The translations under genes and the position numbers were made by a program. A stretch of DNA of 64,000 nucleotides, from NCBI GenBank assembly GCA_902545635.1, contig CACCGT010000001.1, forward strand, positions 1-64,000, written 5' to 3'. Source of the DNA: an uncultured Pelagibacteraceae bacterium. GTDB lineage: Bacteria; Pseudomonadota; Alphaproteobacteria; Pelagibacterales; Pelagibacteraceae. The notes under the pieces were generated by a model, which saw nothing but the letters and a program-made list of their open reading frames with translations, was not told the origin of the DNA and did not search any database. Positions 26,321 through 34,738 of the stretch are shown in pieces (within the stretch, counting starts at the first letter, position 1; every line of letters begins with the position of its first letter).

Positions 26321-28725
26321 TACCCTCTCATTTTTTCTCCACTTGGATCATAAAGTGGTTCTTTGATAATTGAACAATTGAATAAATCACCATTAATTTC
26401 TACTTGTATTCCATCTTCAGATGATAAATTTTTTTGATCTAGATATGAAAAAGCAACACTTTTATTTACAAAATGAGCAAATCCACCTGAAGTTATATAC
26501 CCAATGCTATTATCTCCCTTCATTACTGCTTCATTGTTTGTAACATCTATGTCGTTTGTTTGAATTATTAAAGGAACTAATCTACTCAAACTATTATCTT
26601 GTTTAGCTTTTTCTTTACCAATAAATTCTTTGTTCCAATTAATGAAACTATCTAATCCAGTTTCTTTAGCGGTAAAATCAGGTCGATAGTCTAAAGTCCA
26701 CGCACCCCAATTTTTCTCTAATCTCATAGACATTAAAGCTCTTCCACCAAAAGGTTTAATGCCAAATTCTTTTCCCGCCTCCATTAATTCCTCATAAAGT
26801 TTTATTTGGAAATGTGGCGCAACATATATTTCATAACCAAGTTCACCCGTGAATGAAATTCGGTTTATAATTGCTGGAACACCTCCAACAAACATTCTTC
26901 TTGAATCTCTAAATTTAAATTTTTCATTAGATACATCGTCTCTAACTATTTTTTCTAAAACTTTTCTTGAATTAGGTCCTGCTATAGATATTCCGTGAAA
27001 TTCATCTGATCTATTTTTATATTCAACATTAAATTTATCTAAATGGCTTTCAAACCAACGTCTATGCATTTCTTGAGCTGCGCCTGAACCAAAAACCATA
27101 AATTCGTTTTCATCAAGGCATGAAACTGTAAGATCGCCACATAATTTTCCTCTATAAGATAACATAGGAGATAACGATATTCTTCCAGGATTTGGAAGTT
27201 TGCCAGCCATAACATGATCTAAAAATTTTCTTGCATCTTTTCCTTTAAATTGATGTTTTGAAAAATTAGCAACTTCAATAAAACCGACATTTTCTCTTAC
27301 ATTAATAACTTCTTTTGAGACATAATTATGCGATCTAGATCTTTTAATAGTTGGCTCTTCGTATGCATCTTTTTTATCATTTGCAAACCACAAAACATTT
27401 TCTAAACCAAAGCTGTCTCCCATAACTGCACCTTGATCAACAAACCTGTCATAAAGAGCTGTTGTTTTTTGTTTTCTTCCTTTTGGTAAAGTTTCATTTG
27501 GAAATGTCATAATAAATCTTCGTTCATAATTTTCAGAAGATTTAATTGTTCCGTATTGAGGTGATGCATAATCTCCAAATCTTGCAACATCCATTGCCCA
27601 AACATCTATTGATGGTTCTCCGTCAATTATCCATTCGGCAATACATTTTCCAACTCCACCTCCCTGACAAAAACCAGCCATTACGCCCACTGCTACCCAA
27701 TAATTTTTCATTCCTGGAACAGGACCAATTAATGGTGATCCATCAGGACCAAAAGTAAATGGCCCATTAACAATATTTTTAATTCCTGCTTTCTCTAATG
27801 CTGGCATTCTTTCAAAACCTATTGCTAATCTATCTTGAATATTATCTAGTTTTGGTTCTAATAACTCATGACCAAAATTCATAGGTGTTCCTTCAACCTT
27901 CCATGGTGTTGACTTTGGTTCATAAGTTCCAAGAAGCATTCCTTTTCCTTCTTGTCTAAAATAAATATTACCTTCAAAATCTGTACCTATAGGAATTCTT
28001 TGATCGCCCAAGGCTTCAATTTCTGGAATAGCTTCAGTAATTAAATAGTGATGCTCCATTGGTTGAACTGGTAGATTAATTCCTGCAAGTTGACCAACTT
28101 CTCTAGCCCACAAACCACCAGCGTTAATAACTATTTCTGCATTTATATTGCCCTTATCTGTTATCACATTCCAAGTTCCATCCTCTTTTTGTTTTGTGTC
28201 TTTTACAACTGTATGTGTATAATATTTTCCACCATGAACTTTTGCTGCTTTAGCAAAAGCATAAGTTACACCTGATGGATCTACTTCCCCATCAATAGGG
28301 TCCCATAATGCCAGAAGGTATCTTGATGGATCAATTAAGGGATTTTTCTTTTTTACTTCTTCTAAAGAAACAAACTCTTGGTCAAGACCCATATATCTTG
28401 CTTTAGACCTCTCTCTTTTTAAATAATCAGCCCAAACATCATTTGAAGCCAAATAAAATCCCCCACTTGATTTGAATCCAACTGAATGGCCAGACTCTTT
28501 TTCAATTTCTTTGTACAATCCGATTGTATAAGCCATCATTCTAGAAATATTTGGGTCAGATGAAATCACATGTACATTTCCAGCTGCATGCCAAGAGGAT
28601 CCAGATGTGAGTTCATTTCTTTCAAGAAGAATACAATCTTTTAAACCAAACTTTGATAAATGATAAAGAATGGAACAGCCTACTACGCCACCACCTATGA
28701 TGACTACTTTTGCATGATTTTGCAT
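26320..28725 (-). CDS. Dimethylglycine dehydrogenase-like flavoprotein, paralog 3
   Basis: An 801-residue FAD plus GcvT-domain enzyme with VVIIGGGVVGCSILYHL, the SSWHAAG His46 for covalent FAD, and the folate part (GPNSRKVLEKIV, SFTGELGYEIYVAP, GYITSGGFAHFVNKSVAFSY). It lies one base after bhmt, whose product is dimethylglycine, so of the three paralogs this is the best candidate for true dimethylglycine dehydrogenase (dimethylglycine to sarcosine, methyl to tetrahydrofolate, electrons to ETF). ETF and ETF-QO lie at the far end of the same run. Confidence 0.9.
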   Translation of the reverse strand: MQNHAKVVIIGGGVVGCSILYHLSKFGLKDCILLERNELTSGSSWHAAGNVHVISSDPNISRMMAYTIGLYKEIEKESGHSVGFKSSGGFYLASNDVWADYLKRERSKARYMGLDQEFVSLEEVKKKNPLIDPSRYLLALWDPIDGEVDPSGVTYAFAKAAKVHGGKYYTHTVVKDTKQKEDGTWNVITDKGNINAEIVINAGGLWAREVGQLAGINLPVQPMEHHYLITEAIPEIEALGDQRIPIGTDFEGNIYFRQEGKGMLLGTYEPKSTPWKVEGTPMNFGHELLEPKLDNIQDRLAIGFERMPALEKAGIKNIVNGPFTFGPDGSPLIGPVPGMKNYWVAVGVMAGFCQGGGVGKCIAEWIIDGEPSIDVWAMDVARFGDYASPQYGTIKSSENYERRFIMTFPNETLPKGRKQKTTALYDRFVDQGAVMGDSFGLENVLWFANDKKDAYEEPTIKRSRSHNYVSKEVINVRENVGFIEVANFSKHQFKGKDARKFLDHVMAGKLPNPGRISLSPMLSYRGKLCGDLTVSCLDENEFMVFGSGAAQEMHRRWFESHLDKFNVEYKNRSDEFHGISIAGPNSRKVLEKIVRDDVSNEKFKFRDSRRMFVGGVPAIINRISFTGELGYEIYVAPHFQIKLYEELMEAGKEFGIKPFGGRALMSMRLEKNWGAWTLDYRPDFTAKETGLDSFINWNKEFIGKEKAKQDNSLSRLVPLIIQTNDIDVTNNEAVMKGDNSIGYITSGGFAHFVNKSVAFSYLDQKNLSSEDGIQVEINGDLFNCSIIKEPLYDPSGEKMRG

Positions 28726-28726
28726 G

Positions 28727-29767
28727 TTAGTATTTTATTTCTTTATTTACGTCTTTCAATGTCTTGTCTGTCCCATGGTGAAAATGTTTAGTCATATCTG
28801 GCATGTACTTCATGGCAATTGGTTTTTTACCAACTGCAACAGCCATTTCTCTAACATGATGAGCTTCAGCACCACAACAAATACCGATTAAATTAATTTT
28901 TTCTTTAAGACATTCTTTTGCAAATTCAGCCATTTCAAATCTGTTACAATATAAATTATCTAAAGCAACAGGGAATGCATTTCCTCCAGGAATACAGTCA
29001 CATCCGTGATCTGTCTGATTCAAAAATCCTGGTTCTTCCTCTGTTGTTCTATATGGAACAGGAAGACCTGCAACATGACAGGAAACTTTTTTTCTTATTT
29101 TTTTTAAAAGTTTCATGGTCATTTCTGGACCTCTGTAACAATTCAAACCAACAACATCTGCACCAAGATCTTCTATTATTTTACATGCATCTTCTGCTGT
29201 GTGACCATCTCTTGTTAAATCTCCTCGTGGTATTGCATAATTTGCAACAGCTATTAAGCCCTCATCTTTAATAGCCTTTAAAGCTATTTTCATTTCATCT
29301 ACCCAATTAATTGTTTCTGCAACTATGAAATCAACTCCAGCCTCTTTTGCCCAAAGAACTTGCTCTTCGTACATCTTTTGACATTCTTTGAATGAGTTTT
29401 TGTCTTTTGGATCAAAAATATTTGTATTAGCAACATCTCCACAAACCATTAAGTCTAAATCTTTAAATTCTTTCGCAGCATCCTTTGCAATTTTAAGTGC
29501 ATTTTTTTGCATCGGCTCTAGCAAATGTTCTTTTCCAATAATTCTTAATTTCTCTCTATGTCCATAATAGGTGAAAGCTTGAACAATATCTGAACCAGCT
29601 CTAATAAATTCTCTATGTAATTGTGTAACTACATCTGGATGCTCTAAAACTACTTCTGGCACAAATGGACCTGCAGAAAGATATCCTCTCCTTTCCATCG
29701 CAAATAAATATCCCTCTGCGAATATTACGGGACCCTCATCTAATCTTGATAATAAATTTTTATTCAT
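28727..29767 (-). CDS. bhmT: Betaine-homocysteine S-methyltransferase
   Basis: A 346-residue zinc enzyme moving a methyl group from glycine betaine (or possibly DMSP) to homocysteine, giving methionine and dimethylglycine. The three zinc cysteines are visible: Cys210 in GLNCYRGP and Cys297/Cys298 in GICCGAEAHH, as in the mammalian enzyme. The N-terminal barrel starts LDEGPVIFAEGYLFAMERRGYL. It is the first gene of the long minus-strand run and diverges from the betaine-binding protein gene across 132 bases. SAM riboswitches are known before bhmT in Pelagibacter, but I could not recognise one here. Confidence 0.93.
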   Translation of the reverse strand: MNKNLLSRLDEGPVIFAEGYLFAMERRGYLSAGPFVPEVVLEHPDVVTQLHREFIRAGSDIVQAFTYYGHREKLRIIGKEHLLEPMQKNALKIAKDAAKEFKDLDLMVCGDVANTNIFDPKDKNSFKECQKMYEEQVLWAKEAGVDFIVAETINWVDEMKIALKAIKDEGLIAVANYAIPRGDLTRDGHTAEDACKIIEDLGADVVGLNCYRGPEMTMKLLKKIRKKVSCHVAGLPVPYRTTEEEPGFLNQTDHGCDCIPGGNAFPVALDNLYCNRFEMAEFAKECLKEKINLIGICCGAEAHHVREMAVAVGKKPIAMKYMPDMTKHFHHGTDKTLKDVNKEIKY

Positions 29768-29899
29768 ATTTATTTAATAATTTATTTCTAAATAAAGATA
29801 GGATAAAGACAATTTTAACGCAACTCAAAGTTGAAACTAGTTTGCAATTTTCCCATCTATATGTTCTGATGATTTATAATTAATTAATTAGGAGAAATA
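29768..29899. promoter_or_regulatory. Divergent promoter region between bhmT and the betaine-binding protein gene
   Basis: A 132-base AT-rich gap that must contain both promoters. For bhmT a weak pair is visible on the minus strand: TTGAGT (29823-29828) and TATCCT (29800-29805) with 17 bases between. For the plus-strand gene there is TATAAT at 29875-29880 and a ribosome binding site AGGAG at 29890-29894. A short inverted repeat CAACTTTGAGTTG lies near 29822-29834. No clear riboswitch fold was found. Confidence 0.4.
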
Positions 29900-30910
29900 A
29901 TGAAAATCAAAAAATTACTTCTATCTGCTGCTGTAATATTTGGACTAACTTCTTTTGGAAGTGTTGCCAACGCAGCTTGTGGGAACATAACTATCGCTAA
30001 TATGAACTGGGCTTCAGCAAACTTCATGGCTGAAGTTGACAAAATCATATTAGAAGAAGGTTACGGATGTTCTGTTGAATTGGTGCCAGGTGCAACAATG
30101 CCTACATTTACATCTATGCAAGAAAAAGGTGAGCCAGATGTTGCTCCAGAATTTTGGGCTAACGCTGCAATCATTGCTTTAAATAAAGCAGTTGATGAAG
30201 GAAAAATGCACTCACTTAATAAAGCACCTATTACTGGTTTAGGTGAAGGATGGTGGGTGTTACCTGCTACTTTAGAAAAACATCCTGAACTTACAACTGC
30301 TGAAGCAATTTTGGCAAGACCGGATCTATTTCCTCATCCAGAGGATCCATCAAAAGGTGGGTTTCATATTTGTCCTCCAGGATGGAACTGTGAACTAAGT
30401 AATAGAAATCTTTACAAAGCTTTTGACATGGAAGCAAAAGGTTGGGCTATTGTTGAAACAGGTTCTGCTGCAGGATTAGATGGATCAATTGCTAAAGCTG
30501 CTGAAAGAGGTGAAAACTGGTTTGGTTACTATTGGTCACCAACAGCTATCATTGGTAAATATGATATGAGAGCTGTGGACATGGGAGCTTGGGGTGGAAA
30601 AGATAACTGGGATAAATGTATAGTTTTACCAGAACAAGAATGTGGAGACCCTAAAGCAACTTCATGGACAAAATCTGAAGTTTACACAATCGTAACTGAC
30701 AATTTCAAAAATACAGCTGGAAGTGCTGGTATGGATTATTTCAAAAAAAGAACTTATCCAGGTCCAGTAATGAACGGTATGTTAGTTTGGATGGGTGAAA
30801 ACCAAGCAGAGGGTGCTGATGCTGCAATTGAATTCCTAACAAACCAAGAAGATGTTTGGTCTAAGTGGGTTTCAAGTGAAGCTGCTGCAAAAATAAAAAA
30901 AGCACTTTAA
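29900..30910 (+). CDS. Glycine betaine/proline-betaine-type ABC substrate-binding protein
   Basis: A 336-residue periplasmic protein of the OpuAC/ProX family. MKIKKLLLSAAVIFGLTSFG is the start of a signal peptide ending ANA. The mature part has Trp-rich segments (NMNWASANFMAEVD, GEGWWVLPA, NWFGYYWSPTA, DMGAWGGKDNWDK) that can form the aromatic cage for a quaternary ammonium group. AGGAG precedes the start by 5 bases. It is followed by a hairpin and a ProW-type permease; no ATPase gene is adjacent. The ligand (glycine betaine, choline, DMSP or TMAO) cannot be fixed from sequence. Confidence 0.9.
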   Translation: MKIKKLLLSAAVIFGLTSFGSVANAACGNITIANMNWASANFMAEVDKIILEEGYGCSVELVPGATMPTFTSMQEKGEPDVAPEFWANAAIIALNKAVDEGKMHSLNKAPITGLGEGWWVLPATLEKHPELTTAEAILARPDLFPHPEDPSKGGFHICPPGWNCELSNRNLYKAFDMEAKGWAIVETGSAAGLDGSIAKAAERGENWFGYYWSPTAIIGKYDMRAVDMGAWGGKDNWDKCIVLPEQECGDPKATSWTKSEVYTIVTDNFKNTAGSAGMDYFKKRTYPGPVMNGMLVWMGENQAEGADAAIEFLTNQEDVWSKWVSSEAAAKIKKAL

Positions 30911-30925
30911 TAAAATAAAATATTG

Positions 30926-30951
30926 CCAAACCCACTCTTTAGTGGGTTTGG
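30926..30951 (+). terminator. Hairpin after the betaine-binding protein gene
   Basis: A perfect 11-bp stem, CCAAACCCACT (30926-30936) and AGTGGGTTTGG (30941-30951), with loop CTTT. It is not followed by a T run and lies 13 bases before the permease ATG. It is probably an attenuator or mRNA-stabilising stem allowing excess binding protein over permease. Confidence 0.75.
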
Positions 30952-30963
30952 TTGAGTAAAATT

Positions 30964-31848
30964 ATGGATTTCTTTAATAAAATTCCTGTAATGGATCGAA
31001 CAGCTTTAAGAGAGCTTAAAAAAGGAATAGACTCTAGTTTTAAAGAATTTTCAAGAGCCTATGGAGATGGAATTGAAGGTTTTTTTGATCCACTTTTGCA
31101 TTTTTTAATTTGGTTGGAAAAATTATTAGTCAATAGTCCTTGGCCATTAGTAATAGGTGTATTTGCTTTGTTGGCATGGATTGGATCAAGAAGTATTAAA
31201 CTGGTAATAGGTACAATAGTTTGTTTTATGATTATTGGTTATTTTGGAATGTGGAAAAACTGTATGGCAACAGTTGCTATCATTTCTGTATCAACACTAG
31301 TTTGTATTGTAGTCGGTATTCCAATTGGTGTATTAATGTCTAAATCAAGTAGAGCAGAAAAAGCAATTTTACCCGTTTTGGATATGATGCAAACTATTCC
31401 AAGTTTCGTTTATCTAATACCTATAATTATGCTTTTAGGTATAGGAAAAGTACCTGGGTTGTTAGCAGTTTGTATTTATGCTTTACCACCGGTAGTAAGA
31501 CTGACAAATCTTGGAATAAGAGAAGTAGATAAAGAAACACTTGAGGCAAGTGAGGCATTTGGTGCAACGCCTATGCAAAAATTAAAATCTGTACAAATAC
31601 CTCTATCATTGCCAACAATCTTTGCTGGAATTAACCAAACAATTATGATGGCATTAGCTATGGTAGTAATCGCATCAATGATAGGAGTTAAAGGGCTAGG
31701 AGTACCTATTTTACAGGCTATTTCTAATCAATATTTAGCACTTGGAATGATGAATGGGCTTGCAATAGTTGCTCTGGCAATCATCTTCGATAGAGTTACA
31801 CAACAGTATGGTCAAAGAATTCAAAAACACAGAGGTCAAAAAAAATAA
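30964..31848 (+). CDS. Glycine betaine-type ABC permease (ProW/OpuAB)
   Basis: I use ATG 30964 (MDFFNKIPVMDRTALRELKKG); a TTG at 30952 in the same frame overlaps the hairpin arm. The 294-residue protein has an N-terminal amphipathic region, then about six helices and a BPD_transp domain with the EAA-type loop LEASEAFGATPMQKLKSVQIP. MMQTIPSFVYLIPIIMLLGIG is a ProW hallmark (written here in overlapping positions ~140-160). It works with the preceding binding protein. The ATPase must be supplied elsewhere, possibly by the ProV-type gene at 62879-63910. Confidence 0.9.
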   Translation: MDFFNKIPVMDRTALRELKKGIDSSFKEFSRAYGDGIEGFFDPLLHFLIWLEKLLVNSPWPLVIGVFALLAWIGSRSIKLVIGTIVCFMIIGYFGMWKNCMATVAIISVSTLVCIVVGIPIGVLMSKSSRAEKAILPVLDMMQTIPSFVYLIPIIMLLGIGKVPGLLAVCIYALPPVVRLTNLGIREVDKETLEASEAFGATPMQKLKSVQIPLSLPTIFAGINQTIMMALAMVVIASMIGVKGLGVPILQAISNQYLALGMMNGLAIVALAIIFDRVTQQYGQRIQKHRGQKK

Positions 31849-31910
31849 CCCTGACACTTTGATCTAATATTTTTCTAGACAGTTATTTTAAAATAAATAA
31901 TTATCCTTAA

Positions 31911-32639
31911 ATGAATTTTTCATTAGAAATTGGACCTCACACTGATCTTGATACTTTGCCTGAAGTTAAAGATGTTTATGTTACAATGCTACCTGGAGGC
32001 GATTATAAAGAGACCGCTGATAAATCTGGAGATTTAGTAAAAAAAGGGTTTAACCCAGTTCCTCACTTTCCAGCTAGATCAATTAATAGCGAAAGTGAAT
32101 TGAAAGATTATGTTTCAAGATGCAAAGATTTAGGTGTGAAACAAGTTCTGGTAATTGGAGGCAGTCGTGAACCTATTGGAAAATTTGATAGCTCTTATCA
32201 GATATTAGAAACAGGATATTTTGATAAGATTAAGATCGGAATTGCTGGACATCCAGAGGGGAGTCCTGATATATCCGATTCAAATTTAGAAAAAGCTATG
32301 ATAGATAAAAAGCCTTATGCTGATTATATAGTTACTCAGTGGTTGCTTGATGCTCAGCCTATTGTAGATTTTATTTCTAAACAAACGATACCAGTTCATG
32401 TCGGAATAACTGGGCCAATGAAAATTTCAAGCTTAATAAAGTTTGCAAATATTGTAGGGGCAAAAAATTCCATTAATTTTCTTAAATCTAATTTTACTAA
32501 GGCATTAGATTTATTGAAACCTAAAGACCCTAATGATCTAATTGGGAAAGTTAAATCGCATACTGATTATTTTCACATTTATACATTCGGCGGCTTGAAG
32601 GAAACAAACAAGTGGTTGAAGGAGAATAACTATGTCTAA
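31911..32639 (+). CDS. Methylenetetrahydrofolate reductase-like protein (MetF family)
   Basis: A 242-residue TIM-barrel protein, shorter than classical MetF (~290). FSLEIGPHTDLD at the N-terminus holds Glu6 at the catalytic-Glu position of E. coli MetF. VYVTMLPGGDYKETADK, VPHFPARSINSESELKDYV, VLVIGGSREPIGKFDSS and KIGIAGHPEGSPD follow the MetF order. It overlaps the DmdA-like gene by 8 bases. In that pairing it would oxidise methyl-tetrahydrofolate from the demethylase to methylene-tetrahydrofolate. It is likely a divergent MetF dedicated to C1 oxidation and not to methionine synthesis. Confidence 0.8.
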   Translation: MNFSLEIGPHTDLDTLPEVKDVYVTMLPGGDYKETADKSGDLVKKGFNPVPHFPARSINSESELKDYVSRCKDLGVKQVLVIGGSREPIGKFDSSYQILETGYFDKIKIGIAGHPEGSPDISDSNLEKAMIDKKPYADYIVTQWLLDAQPIVDFISKQTIPVHVGITGPMKISSLIKFANIVGAKNSINFLKSNFTKALDLLKPKDPNDLIGKVKSHTDYFHIYTFGGLKETNKWLKENNYV

Positions 32640-33990
32640 AGAATTTGACTATAGTAAGCTAAGACACGTAACATCAGTAGATCAATCTGATAGAAAAGTG
32701 CCTTATAATTTAAGACAAAGCGGACCAACAAAAGTTGAAATGTTAATTTCAACACGTGTAAGAAAATCACCATACTGGCATTTGTCAATGCAAGCTGGTT
32801 GTTGGAGAGCAACTGTATATAATCGTATTTACCATCCAAGAGGGTATGTAAAACCTGAAGACGGAGGTGCAATGGTTGAGTACGATGCAATTGTTAATCA
32901 TGTAACAATGTGGAATGTTGCAGTTGAAAGACAAATTAGAGTGAAGGGCCCTGATGCAGAAAAATTTGTAGACTATGTAATTACAAGAGATGCTACAAAA
33001 ATTTCTCCGATGAGAGCAAGATATGTAATTCTTTGTAATGCATATGGCGGCGTATTAAACGATCCTATACTTTTAAGAATATCAAAAGACGAATTTTGGT
33101 TTAGTTTGTCTGATAGTGATATAGGTCTTTATTTACAGGGTGTAAACTCCGATGAGAGATTTAATGTAGAAATTGATGAGATAGATGTAAGTCCTGTTCA
33201 AATTCAAGGACCAAAATCTAAAGCGTTAATGAAAGACTTATGTGGAGATCAAGTTGATTTTGATAACATGCCTTTCTACGGTTTAGCTGAAGCTAAAGTT
33301 GGTGGAAGAAGCTGTGTAATTTCTCAATCAGGATTCTCAGGTGAAGCAGGTTATGAGATATATTTGAGAGAATGCACTTTATACGCTGAAGATATGTGGA
33401 ATGCTGTTCTTGAAGCGGGTAAAAAACATAGTTTAATGGTAATTGCTCCAGCTCACCATAGAAGAATTCAAGCTGGAATTCTTTCTTGGGGGCAAGATAT
33501 GGATAATCAACACAATCCATTCCAATGTAATTTAGGTTATCAAGTTTCATTATCCGGAAAAGGTGAATGGAATAAAAAAGCTGACTATGTTGGAAAAAAA
33601 GCTCTTGAAAAAATGAAAGCTGATTTAAAAGCTGGACATAAACCTTATAAACTTCAACTAGTTGGACTAGAGTTAGGTGGAAAGCCAATTGAGGAATACG
33701 CTCCTGATTTTTGGTTAATTTCAGATGAAGGTGGTGGAGAGCCAATTGGGTTTATTACTTCGCCTTGGTATCACCCTGAAAAAAAACAAAATATTGCAAT
33801 GGGATATGTGCCTTTTGATGGAACATTGAACGCAAATGGTTTTCCAAAAGGAAAAGTAGGATCTAAATTTAAGGTGCATTTACCTGAAAAATATTCTGAA
33901 ACTCCAGGTAAACCAGTAGATGCTGTAATAGTTGATATACCATTTAAAGAGTCTTACAACGCAAATACTAGAGAAGTTGTAAAAGGTTAA
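32632..33990 (+). CDS. DmdA-like GcvT-family tetrahydrofolate-dependent demethylase
   Basis: A 452-residue GcvT-fold protein without an FAD domain. NVAVERQIRVKGPDAEKFVD, GGVLNDPILLRISKDEFWFS, SDSDIGLYLQGV and DVSPVQIQGPKSKALM resemble DMSP demethylase DmdA closely in order and wording, but the protein is ~80 residues longer and its N-terminus (RQSGPTKVEMLISTRVRKSP) differs. Such enzymes move an S-, N- or O-methyl group to tetrahydrofolate. The upstream MetF-like gene, overlapping by 8 bases, and the betaine-type transporter point to an imported methylated osmolyte. DMSP is possible; a different substrate is just as likely. Confidence 0.8.
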   Translation: MSKEFDYSKLRHVTSVDQSDRKVPYNLRQSGPTKVEMLISTRVRKSPYWHLSMQAGCWRATVYNRIYHPRGYVKPEDGGAMVEYDAIVNHVTMWNVAVERQIRVKGPDAEKFVDYVITRDATKISPMRARYVILCNAYGGVLNDPILLRISKDEFWFSLSDSDIGLYLQGVNSDERFNVEIDEIDVSPVQIQGPKSKALMKDLCGDQVDFDNMPFYGLAEAKVGGRSCVISQSGFSGEAGYEIYLRECTLYAEDMWNAVLEAGKKHSLMVIAPAHHRRIQAGILSWGQDMDNQHNPFQCNLGYQVSLSGKGEWNKKADYVGKKALEKMKADLKAGHKPYKLQLVGLELGGKPIEEYAPDFWLISDEGGGEPIGFITSPWYHPEKKQNIAMGYVPFDGTLNANGFPKGKVGSKFKVHLPEKYSETPGKPVDAVIVDIPFKESYNANTREVVKG

Positions 33991-33997
33991 AATTAAA

Positions 33998-34020
33998 AGG
34001 GAGGAGCAAAACTCCTCCCT
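33998..34020 (+). terminator. Hairpin after the DmdA-like gene
   Basis: A perfect 9-bp GC-rich stem, AGGGAGGAG (33998-34006) and CTCCTCCCT (34012-34020), with a 5-base loop, in the 38-base gap before the YIP1 gene. It is flanked by A-rich sequence and lacks a clear T run on the plus strand. The AGGAGG inside the stem could be mistaken for a ribosome binding site, but pairing would hide it. Confidence 0.7.
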
Positions 34021-34028
34021 CAAAATCA

Positions 34029-34574
34029 ATGTTAGCACAATTTTTAGAAATTTTTTTTAAATCATTAAAGTTAGATAGAAGTTTATACAAAGATAATAAG
34101 TATTTTGGAGAAGCTGCAATCTATTTTGCTGGTCTTGTAATGATACTTGATGGAGTTGCAGGAGCTGTAGCAGCAAATTCAATTATTAAAACCTCAGTTG
34201 GTATATCTGGATTAATGGCTCTTCTAACATGGTTTGTTTGGGCAATTTTTATATTTGTGATAGGTGTGAAAATTTTTCCAGATAAAGGGAGTAAGGTGCC
34301 GTTTAAAAAAGTTTTAATTGCGGTAGGATATGCTCACGCACCAGGTTTAATAAGATTTTTTGCAGTTTCACCAGACTTAGTTTTGCCTATAATTTTTCTT
34401 ACACAGTTTTGGATATTTGCTTCTTTAATTATATCTACAAAGCAAATATTGAATTTAAAGTCTAACCTAAAATCTTTTGGAGTAGTGTTTTTATCTTTTC
34501 TTATAATCGCTTTTCTCTCAATAACATTCATTATAAATAGAATGAATTCAATCCCAATAAGCAATATAAGTTAA
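34029..34574 (+). CDS. YIP1-family membrane protein
   Basis: A 181-residue integral membrane protein with about five hydrophobic helices. The pattern YFGEAAIYFAGLVMILDGVA, LLTWFVWAIFIFVIGVKIFP and FKKVLIAVGYAHAPGLIRFF matches small bacterial YIP1-domain proteins, whose function is not established. Its stop codon overlaps the stop of the convergent CxxC gene in a shared TTAA (34571-34574). Confidence 0.75.
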   Translation: MLAQFLEIFFKSLKLDRSLYKDNKYFGEAAIYFAGLVMILDGVAGAVAANSIIKTSVGISGLMALLTWFVWAIFIFVIGVKIFPDKGSKVPFKKVLIAVGYAHAPGLIRFFAVSPDLVLPIIFLTQFWIFASLIISTKQILNLKSNLKSFGVVFLSFLIIAFLSITFIINRMNSIPISNIS

Positions 34575-34738
34575 ATAGGAAATACAGTCTTTGAGGTTCT
34601 ACAAGATTTACACAATTTGTATCCTGTCATAATTAAATTTTGCGTAACGCTTTCATCTTCTTTATGACATTCTTCACAAATCTCGTCTAAATCTTTTAAA
34701 TTTTTCTCCAAAAAATCATCTTTTTTTTTATCAGTCAT
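34571..34738 (-). CDS. Small double-CxxC (zinc-ribbon-like) protein
   Basis: Reading the minus strand from ATG 34738 gives 55 residues: MTDKKKDDFLEKNLKDLDEI, then CEECHKEDESVTQNLIMTGY, then KLCKSCRTSKTVFPI and TAA at 34571. Two CxxC pairs 20 residues apart are the layout of a single zinc ribbon. The start overlaps the stop of the DUF3726 gene by 8 bases (ATGACTGA), the usual coupling in this genome, which supports it as real. A protein-interaction or nucleic-acid-binding role is possible; the function is unknown. Confidence 0.7.
   Translation of the reverse strand: MTDKKKDDFLEKNLKDLDEICEECHKEDESVTQNLIMTGYKLCKSCRTSKTVFPI

Noticed and set aside
29768-29899. SAM-II/SAM-V riboswitch upstream of bhmT
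   Set aside because: Such riboswitches are reported upstream of bhmT in Pelagibacter, but I could not place the conserved loops or the pseudoknot in this gap. A covariance-model search would decide.
32636-33745. Minus-strand frames opposite the DmdA-like gene
   Set aside because: His/Leu-rich translations typical of the antisense of an AT-rich coding gene; the plus-strand frame has clear family motifs.
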